Below, piece after piece: positions 1 to 7,902 of a stretch of 7,902 nucleotides of DNA. The DNA comes from Oscillibacter sp. Lineage in GTDB: Bacteria > Bacillota > Clostridia > Oscillospirales > Oscillospiraceae. A model generated the notes under the pieces. It did not search any database, was not told where the DNA came from, and was given only the letters and a program-made list of their open reading frames with translations. The translations under genes were made by a program, and so were the position numbers. Position 1 is the first letter of the stretch; every line of letters begins with the position of its first letter. The stretch covers positions 1 through 7,902 of the forward strand of contig JAAWIL010000091.1 of NCBI GenBank assembly GCA_022796315.1. The letters are read 5' to 3'.

Positions 1-1
1 C

Positions 2-504
<503 letters not shown>

Positions 505-508
<4 letters not shown>

Positions 509-547
509 TCCGGATGCACATTCGTCACATGGAACATTCTGGATCAT
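505..547 (+). other. RNA hairpin across the rpoB stop codon, abutting the rpoC ribosome-binding site
   Basis: ATGATCC at 505-511 pairs perfectly with GGATCAT at 541-547. The stem extends inward by a G-U, a G-C and an A-T pair (512-514 with 538-540), giving 10 pairs around a 23-nt loop. The left arm contains the rpoB TGA stop and the right arm ends one base before the AAGGAGG Shine-Dalgarno (548-554) of rpoC. There is no T-run, so it is not a terminator. A role in translational coupling or mRNA stability is inference only. Confidence 0.45.
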
Positions 548-564
548 AAGGAGGATATCGAAAG

Positions 565-4350
<3,786 letters not shown>

Positions 4351-4360
4351 ACAAATGCGA

Positions 4361-4390
4361 GGCCCGCAGCCTGTTGGCTGCGGGCCTTTT
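4361..4390 (+). terminator. Intrinsic terminator of the rpoBC operon
   Basis: A perfect 10-bp GC-rich stem, GGCCCGCAGC (4361-4370) with GCTGCGGGCC (4377-4386), encloses a 6-nt loop and is followed by TTTT (4387-4390). It begins 10 nt after the rpoC TAA. The T-run is short (TTTTC) but the stem is very stable. It separates the polymerase genes from the str operon, which has its own promoter downstream. Confidence 0.92.
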
Positions 4391-4599
4391 CGCAGGGAAG
4401 AAGGGAGCGGGGATGGGTTCTGTGACGATATCGGACGGAATCGCTCTCACTGCAGAGAGAGGGCAGGCAGCCCCTCCTCCAGGACGGAAAAGGGGGCATC
4501 TGCCCTGGGGGAGTTTGGGATAAAATGATAAAAAAGCGGGGGAAACGTCCGGTGGGATTGATGGAATGAAAAAAAATAAAGTCCTTTTTTCAGAAACGC
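4391..4599. other. Intergenic stretch between rpoC terminator and str promoter, no gene recognised
   Basis: I see no credible gene here: short reading frames entering from either side have no family resemblance and no good ribosome-binding site. A 5-bp hairpin (CTCTC 4444-4448 with GAGAG 4455-4459) is too weak to call. Composition shifts from GC-rich to A/T-rich toward the right. An A8 tract (4569-4576) and a T6 tract (4585-4590) lie just upstream of the promoter, and 4576-4597 partly resembles an UP element (AAA, then TTTT, then an A-rich end at the expected spacing), which would fit a strongly expressed ribosomal operon. Confidence 0.5.
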
Positions 4600-4635
4600 T
4601 TGACGATTGTGACGCCCCATGCTATAATTTCCAAA
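4600..4635 (+). promoter_or_regulatory. Sigma-A (sigma-70 type) promoter of the str operon
   Basis: The -35 box TTGACG (4600-4605) matches five of six consensus bases. It is followed by a 17-nt spacer and a perfect -10 TATAAT (4623-4628), with an extended -10 TG at 4620-4621. Transcription is expected to begin near the A at about 4635, giving a leader of roughly 78 nt before the L7Ae-like gene. A/T tracts immediately upstream could act as an UP element. Together with the terminator after rpoC, this makes the str operon an independent transcription unit. Confidence 0.9.
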
Positions 4636-4637
4636 TG

Positions 4638-4653
4638 CGCGGTGAATTCCGCG
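4638..4653 (+). other. Small hairpin at the 5' end of the str operon leader
   Basis: CGCGG (4638-4642) pairs with CCGCG (4649-4653) around the 6-nt loop TGAATT, a few bases after the predicted transcription start. A 5'-terminal stem of this kind can protect an mRNA from decay. It could also be chance, since it has only five pairs. Confidence 0.35.
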
Positions 4654-4666
4654 AATTTTGCCGTAC

Positions 4667-4680
4667 ATGTGCGCGCACAT
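4667..4680. repeat. 14-bp perfect palindrome in the str operon leader
   Basis: ATGTGCGCGCACAT is its own reverse complement, centred between 4673 and 4674, about 39 nt downstream of the predicted transcription start and about 20 nt upstream of the L7Ae-gene ribosome-binding site. As DNA it could be an operator for a dimeric regulator. As RNA it could form a 5-bp stem with a CGCG tetraloop. I do not recognise it as a known motif. Confidence 0.5.
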
Positions 4681-4699
4681 TGTGACAAGGACAAGGATC

Positions 4700-4705
4700 A
4701 GGAGG
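4700..4705 (+). promoter_or_regulatory. Ribosome-binding site of the L7Ae-like gene
   Basis: AGGAGG lies 7 nt before GTG 4713 and 10 nt before the adjacent in-frame ATG 4716, so spacing does not decide between the tandem starts. The hexamer GACAAG is repeated in tandem just upstream (4684-4695). Confidence 0.75.
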
Positions 4706-4712
4706 AGTTCCC

Positions 4713-4955
4713 GTGATGACGGAGTTTGCCTCGCAGGAAAAGGTCGTCGGTGTGAAACAGTCCCGCAAGGCGATCCGGGAGGGCCGGGCAAAGCAGGTGT
4801 ATCTGGCCTGTGACGCCGATCCTGCCATTACCGAGCCCCTGGCCGGAAGCTGCGCCGGGGCCGGTATTCCCGTGGAACGGACATGCACCATGTCCCAGCT
4901 GGGTCAGGCCTGCGGCATTACCGTGGGGGCCGCCGTGGTGGCTGTCCTGGGATAA
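4713..4955 (+). CDS. L7Ae/YbxF-family ribosomal protein-like K-turn RNA-binding protein
   Basis: This is a small protein of 80 residues (GTG start) or 79 (ATG at 4716) of the L7Ae/L30e/S12e/Gadd45 superfamily. It matches the Bacillus YbxF (RplGB) pattern along its length and is of similar size. VGVKQSRKAIREG at 12-24 corresponds to the RNA-contacting helix with its GxKQ motif; VYLACDADPAI at 29-39 is the family's central strand and loop; LGQACGITVGAA at 63-74 is the second RNA-contacting loop. The family binds kink-turn RNA; YbxF has been shown to bind K-turns, but its biological role is less clear. It is the first gene of the str operon, between rpoC and rpsL as in Bacillus. There is no signal peptide or membrane segment, so it is cytoplasmic. 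The start is uncertain by one codon; the family is clear. Confidence 0.93.
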   Translation: MMTEFASQEKVVGVKQSRKAIREGRAKQVYLACDADPAITEPLAGSCAGAGIPVERTCTMSQLGQACGITVGAAVVAVLG

Positions 4956-4961
4956 ATTTGC

Positions 4962-4996
4962 TTTTCACGGAATAATCATCCGATATTCCGTGAAAA
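4962..4996 (+). other. Perfect 13-bp inverted repeat between the L7Ae-like gene and rpsL
   Basis: TTTTCACGGAATA (4962-4974) is the exact reverse complement of TATTCCGTGAAAA (4984-4996), with a 9-nt loop. The stem starts 6 nt after the L7Ae-gene stop. There is no T-run after it on either strand, so it is unlikely to be an intrinsic terminator. It may be an RNA processing or stability element, or an operator within the operon. Confidence 0.65.
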
Positions 4997-5001
4997 ATAG
5001 A

Positions 5002-5026
5002 GGTTGTCCGCTGTGGGCGGACTGCC
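5002..5026 (+). other. Second stem-loop upstream of the rpsL ribosome-binding site
   Basis: GTCCGC (5006-5011) pairs with GCGGAC (5017-5022) around a 5-nt loop. Beyond one T-T mismatch the stem continues with a T-G pair and two G-C pairs (5002-5004 with 5024-5026). It ends 14 nt before the rpsL Shine-Dalgarno and is followed by A-rich sequence, not a T-run. Together with the preceding inverted repeat it fills most of the 98-nt gap. Confidence 0.5.
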
Positions 5027-5040
5027 AAAAATATGAAGGA

Positions 5041-5046
5041 AAGGAG
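5041..5046 (+). promoter_or_regulatory. Ribosome-binding site fixing the rpsL start
   Basis: AAGGAG lies 7 nt before ATG 5054. An upstream in-frame ATG at 5033 would read through this site and add seven residues unknown in S12, so 5054 is the start. Confidence 0.85.
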
Positions 5047-5053
5047 AAAATCA

Positions 5054-5470
5054 ATGCCTACTTTTAACCAGCTGGTCCGGAAAGGAAGAGAACAGGCTAC
5101 CTACAAGTCCACGTCTCCCGCGCTGCAGTTGGGTCTGAATACCCTGAAGACCAAGACCACCGATCTGCCCTCCCCTCAGAAGAGAGGCGTCTGCACCGCC
5201 GTGAGAACCGCGACTCCCAAGAAGCCCAACTCCGCTCTGCGTAAGATCGCCCGTGTGCGTCTGACCAACGGCTATGAGGTCACCGCCTATATTCCCGGCG
5301 TGGGCCACTCCCTGCAGGAGCACTCCGTGGTCATGATCCGCGGCGGCCGTGTCAAGGACCTCCCCGGCGTCCGTTACCACATCATCCGCGGCACTCTGGA
5401 CACCCAGGGCGTCCAGGGCCGTATGCAGAGCCGTTCCAAGTACGGCGCCAAGCGTCCCAAGAGCAAGTAA
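5054..5470 (+). CDS. rpsL: 30S ribosomal protein S12
   Basis: S12 is a 30S subunit protein at the decoding centre that monitors codon-anticodon pairing; it is the classic streptomycin-resistance locus. The product is 138 residues, the same as Bacillus and longer than the 124-residue E. coli form because of an N-terminal insertion (about residues 18-40) typical of Gram-positives. It begins MPTFNQLVRKGRE and carries PQKRGVCTAV, TPKKPNSALRK and GGRVKDLPGVRYH. The resistance positions look wild type: K56 and K101, equivalent to E. coli K43 and K88. D102 is the residue that is methylthiolated in E. coli S12; whether it is modified here is unknown. Arginine codons are mostly CGT (8 of 14), with AGA, CGC and CGG as the rest, unlike the CGG/CGC-rich rpoC, consistent with selection for high expression. 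It lies 98 nt after the L7Ae-like gene and 154 nt before rpsG in the same operon. Confidence 0.99.
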   Translation: MPTFNQLVRKGREQATYKSTSPALQLGLNTLKTKTTDLPSPQKRGVCTAVRTATPKKPNSALRKIARVRLTNGYEVTAYIPGVGHSLQEHSVVMIRGGRVKDLPGVRYHIIRGTLDTQGVQGRMQSRSKYGAKRPKSK

Positions 5471-5493
5471 GCCGGACGCAAATCACTGAACGC

Positions 5494-5551
5494 TTTGCCG
5501 AAAAGGTTTTATATAGAAGGTACGTATCACGATCAAAACCTCTTTGGCAGG
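5494..5551 (+). other. Long stem-loop in the rpsL-rpsG intergenic RNA
   Basis: Positions 5494-5510 pair with 5535-5551 over 17 positions with a single A-C mismatch (5503 with 5542) and a few G-U pairs; the core is AAGGTTTT with AAAACCT. The 24-nt loop contains AGGTAC (5518-5523), which is complementary to GTACCT (5583-5588) upstream of rpsG, so a pseudoknot is possible. There is no terminator T-run. In E. coli the S12-S7 gap is the binding site for S7 autoregulation; the equivalent position here suggests, but does not show, the same role. Confidence 0.6.
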
Positions 5552-5586
5552 CATACACAAAGGGCTGGAAGACGCCTTTTGAGTAC

Positions 5587-5600
5587 CTATGAGATCATAG
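5587..5600 (+). other. Small hairpin just upstream of the rpsG ribosome-binding site
   Basis: CTATGA (5587-5592) and TCATAG (5595-5600) are inverted repeats separated by GA; as RNA this gives a 5-bp stem with loop AGAT. It ends 9 nt before the rpsG Shine-Dalgarno and overlaps GTACCT (5583-5588), so it would compete with the proposed pseudoknot pairing. Confidence 0.4.
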
Positions 5601-5609
5601 AAAATTATG

Positions 5610-5616
5610 AAGGAGG
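5610..5616 (+). promoter_or_regulatory. Ribosome-binding site fixing the rpsG GTG start
   Basis: AAGGAGG lies 8 nt before GTG 5625. An in-frame ATG at 5607 overlaps the upstream side of this site and would add six non-family residues, so the GTG, which begins the canonical MPRRGNVPKRE, is the start. Confidence 0.88.
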
Positions 5617-5624
5617 GAAGCATA

Positions 5625-6095
5625 GTGCCTAGAAGAGGTAATGTTCCCAAGAGAGAGATCCTGCCGGATCCCGTATACGGCTCCGTGCTGGTGACCCGCC
5701 TGATCAACAACATCATGCTGGACGGCAAGAAGGGCGTGGCCCAGAAGGTCGTTTACACGGCGTTTGATCAGATTAAGGAGAAGACGGAAAAGGACCCCGT
5801 AGAGGTGTTCGGCCAGGCCATGGAAAACGTGATGCCCAGCCTGGAGGTGAAGGCCCGCCGTGTGGGCGGCGCCAACTACCAGGTGCCCATGGAGGTCCGT
5901 CCCGCCCGGCGCACGACGCTGGCTCTGCGGTGGATCACCGCCTATTCCCGGGCCCGCAGCGAGCGCACCATGGCCGAGCGGCTGGCCGGCGAGCTGATGG
6001 ACGCCGCCAACAATACCGGCGCAGCGGTGAAGAAGCGCGAGGAGATGCACAAGCAGGCCGAGGCCAACAAGGCATTCGCGCATTTCCGCTGGTAA
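5625..6095 (+). CDS. rpsG: 30S ribosomal protein S7
   Basis: S7 is a primary 16S rRNA-binding protein that nucleates assembly of the 30S head and sits near the E site. The product is 156 residues, the usual bacterial length, starting from GTG. It carries MPRRGNVPKREILPDPVYGS, then INNIMLDGKKGVAQK (28-41), then the beta-hairpin and RNA-binding stretch VKARRVGGANYQVPMEVRPARR (75-96), and LRWITAYSRARSE (101-113). It ends in the conserved HFRW. Basic residues are concentrated in the N-terminus and the 75-115 region. S7 is the known translational feedback regulator of the str operon in E. coli; the long structured gap upstream makes similar control plausible here, though this is inference. fusA follows after 17 nt, indicating co-transcription. 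Confidence 0.99.
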   Translation: MPRRGNVPKREILPDPVYGSVLVTRLINNIMLDGKKGVAQKVVYTAFDQIKEKTEKDPVEVFGQAMENVMPSLEVKARRVGGANYQVPMEVRPARRTTLALRWITAYSRARSERTMAERLAGELMDAANNTGAAVKKREEMHKQAEANKAFAHFRW

Positions 6096-6112
6096 GTTAG
6101 GAGAAAGACAGT

Positions 6113-7902
6113 ATGCCGAGAAAAACATCCCTTGAAAATACCAGAAATATCGGCATTATGGCTCACATCGATGCAGGCAAGACGACGACCACCGAGCGTA
6201 TCCTGTTCTACACCGGCGTGAACTATAAGATCGGTGAGACTCACGACGGTACCGCCACCATGGACTGGATGGCCCAGGAGCAGGAGCGCGGCATTACCAT
6301 TACGTCCGCTGCCACCACCTGCTTCTGGAACGGGTCCGGCAACCAGTATCCGTCCACCCGGATCAACATCATCGACACCCCGGGCCACGTGGACTTCACC
6401 GTGGAGGTGGAGCGCTCCCTGCGGGTGCTGGACGGCTCTGTGACCGTTCTCTGCGCCAAGGGCGGCGTGGAGCCCCAGTCCGAGACCGTGTGGCGCCAGG
6501 CCGATAACTACAAGGTCCCCCGGATGATCTACGTCAACAAGATGGACATCATGGGCGCCGACTTCTTCCACGTGCTGGACATGATCCAGGACCGGCTGAA
6601 GTGCAACGCGGTACCCATTCAGCTGCCCATCGGCGCGGAGGACACCTTCAAGGGGATCATTGATCTCCTGGAGATGAAGGCCGATATCTATTACGACGAC
6701 CTGGGCAAGGACATGCGGGTGGAGGAGATCCCCGCCGACATGACCGACCTTGCCAACGAGTACCGCGAGAAGCTGATGGACGCCGTCTCCATGTTTGACG
6801 ACGAGATCATGGAGGCCTATCTTGGCGGCGAGGAGGTTCCTCTGGCCAAGATCAAGGCGACCATCCGCAAGGCCACCGTGGCCAACGAGATGGTCCCCGT
6901 GGTCTGCGGTACGTCCTACAAGAACAAGGGCGTGCAGAAGCTGCTGGACGCGGTGGTGGACTATATGCCCTCCCCGCTGGACATTCCCGCCATCAAGGGC
7001 GTGAACCCCAAGACGGACGAGGAGGAGGAGCGCCACGCCGACGACAGCGCCCCCTTCTCCGCCCTGGCCTTCAAGATCATGACCGACCCCTACGTGGGCC
7101 GTCTGAGCTTCTTCCGGGTGTACTCCGGTCACCTTGCCACCGGCTCTTCCGTGCTGAACAGCACCAAGGGCGTGAAGGAGCGCATTGGCCGGATTCTCCA
7201 GATGCACGCCAACCACCGGGAGGACCTGGAAGAGGTCTTCTCCGGCGACATCGGCGCCGCGGTGGGCCTGAAGAACACCACCACCGGCGACACGCTGTGC
7301 GACGAGAAGGCGCCCATCATCCTGGAGTCCATGGAGTTCCCTGAGCCCGTGATCCGGGTGGCCATTGAGCCCAAGACCAAGGCCGGCCAGGAGAAGATGA
7401 CCCTGGGCCTTGTGAAGCTGGCCGAGGAGGACCCCACCTTTAAGACCTACACCGATGAGGAGACCGGGCAGACCATCATCGCCGGCATGGGCGAGCTGCA
7501 CCTGGAGATCATCGTGGACCGCCTGCTCCGGGAGTTCAAGGTGGAGGCCAACGTAGGCGCGCCGCAGGTGGCCTACAAGGAGACCATCAAGAAGGCCGTG
7601 GATCAGGACACCAAGTATGCCCGCCAGTCCGGCGGCAAGGGCCAGTACGGCCATGTCAAGATCCACGTGGAGCCCAACGAGTCCGGCAAGGGCTACGAGT
7701 TTGTCAATGCCGTGGTGGGCGGCGCCATCCCCAAGGAGTATATCCCTGCGGTGGACGCCGGCATCCAGGGCGCCATGAACGCCGGCGTCCTGGCCGGGTT
7801 CCCGGTGGTGGATGTGAAGGTCACGCTGTTCGACGGGTCCTACCACGAGGTGGACTCCTCCGAGATGGCCTTCAAGATCGCCGGTTCCATGGCCTTCAAG
7901 GA
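6113..7902 (+). CDS. fusA: Elongation factor G (3' end cut by window)
   Basis: EF-G is the translational GTPase that drives tRNA-mRNA translocation and, with RRF, ribosome recycling. The frame is open from ATG 6113 to the edge: 596 complete codons of about 690. A Shine-Dalgarno AGGAG (6099-6103) lies 9 nt upstream. G-domain motifs are intact: P-loop AHIDAGKT (17-24), switch I RGITIT (59-64), DTPGH (88-92), NKMD (142-145) and a G5 loop CGTSYKNKG (265-273). Domain II starts near 310, domain III holds MGELHLE (459-465), and domain IV begins about 480 with GGKGQYG (507-513) and reaches the tip SYHEVDSSE with H578, equivalent to E. coli H583. The remainder of domain IV and domain V lie outside. 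The linker before DTPGH keeps the longer E. coli-like form (GSGNQYPSTRINI). Its position directly after rpsG supports the true fusA over an EF-G paralogue. Confidence 0.98.
   Translation, partial: MPRKTSLENTRNIGIMAHIDAGKTTTTERILFYTGVNYKIGETHDGTATMDWMAQEQERGITITSAATTCFWNGSGNQYPSTRINIIDTPGHVDFTVEVERSLRVLDGSVTVLCAKGGVEPQSETVWRQADNYKVPRMIYVNKMDIMGADFFHVLDMIQDRLKCNAVPIQLPIGAEDTFKGIIDLLEMKADIYYDDLGKDMRVEEIPADMTDLANEYREKLMDAVSMFDDEIMEAYLGGEEVPLAKIKATIRKATVANEMVPVVCGTSYKNKGVQKLLDAVVDYMPSPLDIPAIKGVNPKTDEEEERHADDSAPFSALAFKIMTDPYVGRLSFFRVYSGHLATGSSVLNSTKGVKERIGRILQMHANHREDLEEVFSGDIGAAVGLKNTTTGDTLCDEKAPIILESMEFPEPVIRVAIEPKTKAGQEKMTLGLVKLAEEDPTFKTYTDEETGQTIIAGMGELHLEIIVDRLLREFKVEANVGAPQVAYKETIKKAVDQDTKYARQSGGKGQYGHVKIHVEPNESGKGYEFVNAVVGGAIPKEYIPAVDAGIQGAMNAGVLAGFPVVDVKVTLFDGSYHEVDSSEMAFKIAGSMAFK

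Noticed and set aside
4485..4505. Possible - strand terminator (GGGC/GCCC with T-run made by AAAA at 4485-4488)
   Set aside because: Only a 4-bp stem, the T-run is separated from it, and no - strand gene is present to be terminated.
4498..4526. Second promoter suggested by TAAAAT at 4521-4526
   Set aside because: No -35 hexamer at suitable spacing; the promoter at 4600-4628 is far better.
4569..4591. A-tract and T-tract (GAAAAAA with TTTTTTC) as a terminator hairpin
   Set aside because: The stem would be almost all A-T pairs and lies directly upstream of a strong promoter, where the tracts fit an UP-like element better.
4712..4720. GTGATGA at the L7Ae start resembling a box C (RUGAUGA) half of a kink-turn
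   Set aside because: No CUGA partner occurs in the leader or the first ~90 nt of the gene, and the heptamer simply arises from tandem GTG and ATG starts.
5033..5053. Upstream ATG extension of rpsL
   Set aside because: It would translate through the Shine-Dalgarno site and add residues not found in S12; MPTFNQL is the canonical start.
5942..7846. A 634-codon open frame on the - strand opposite rpsG and fusA
   Set aside because: Same cause and same phase as the one opposite rpoC: absence of TTA, CTA and TCA in the real genes. No ribosome-binding site or recognisable domain.

Overview
The window is a stretch of bacterial housekeeping DNA carrying the 3' end of the RNA polymerase operon and most of the adjacent str (streptomycin) operon, all on the + strand. 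Gene order is rpoB (3' end only) - rpoC - small L7Ae/YbxF-type RNA-binding protein - rpsL (S12) - rpsG (S7) - fusA (EF-G, cut at the right edge). The L7Ae-family gene between rpoC and rpsL, a 138-residue S12 with the Gram-positive-type N-terminal insertion, and a beta' subunit with no large insert in the trigger loop all point to a Firmicute. The strongly GC-biased third codon positions and the S12 wording suggest a high-GC Clostridia lineage such as Oscillospiraceae; that family-level call is inference from memory, not a search result.

Layout. Positions 2-508 encode the C-terminal 168 residues of RpoB with a long acidic tail. A short gap with a stop-codon-spanning hairpin leads to rpoC (565-4350), complete with both zinc sites, the NADFDGD catalytic loop, bridge helix and trigger loop. 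A strong intrinsic terminator (4361-4390) closes the rpoBC unit. A gene-free stretch of about 320 bases follows; its right end holds a near-consensus sigma-A promoter (TTGACG, 17-nt spacer, TATAAT with an extended -10 TG), so the str operon has its own start. The leader has a small hairpin and a 14-bp perfect palindrome before the L7Ae-like gene (4713-4955).

The gaps before rpsL (98 nt) and rpsG (154 nt) are unusually structured for an operon of this type. The first holds a perfect 13-bp stem and a second GC-rich stem. The second holds a long imperfect stem whose loop can pair with sequence just upstream of the rpsG ribosome-binding site. Neither looks like an intrinsic terminator, so RNA-level control (for example ribosomal protein feedback) is the obvious hypothesis.

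The genes form one functional theme: transcription (beta, beta') and translation (S12 and S7 of the 30S subunit, EF-G, and a K-turn-binding protein). I see no mobile element, CRISPR, tRNA, rRNA or defence gene, and no new multi-gene system. The points worth a second look are the non-coding elements between genes and a lineage-type expansion in RpoC.
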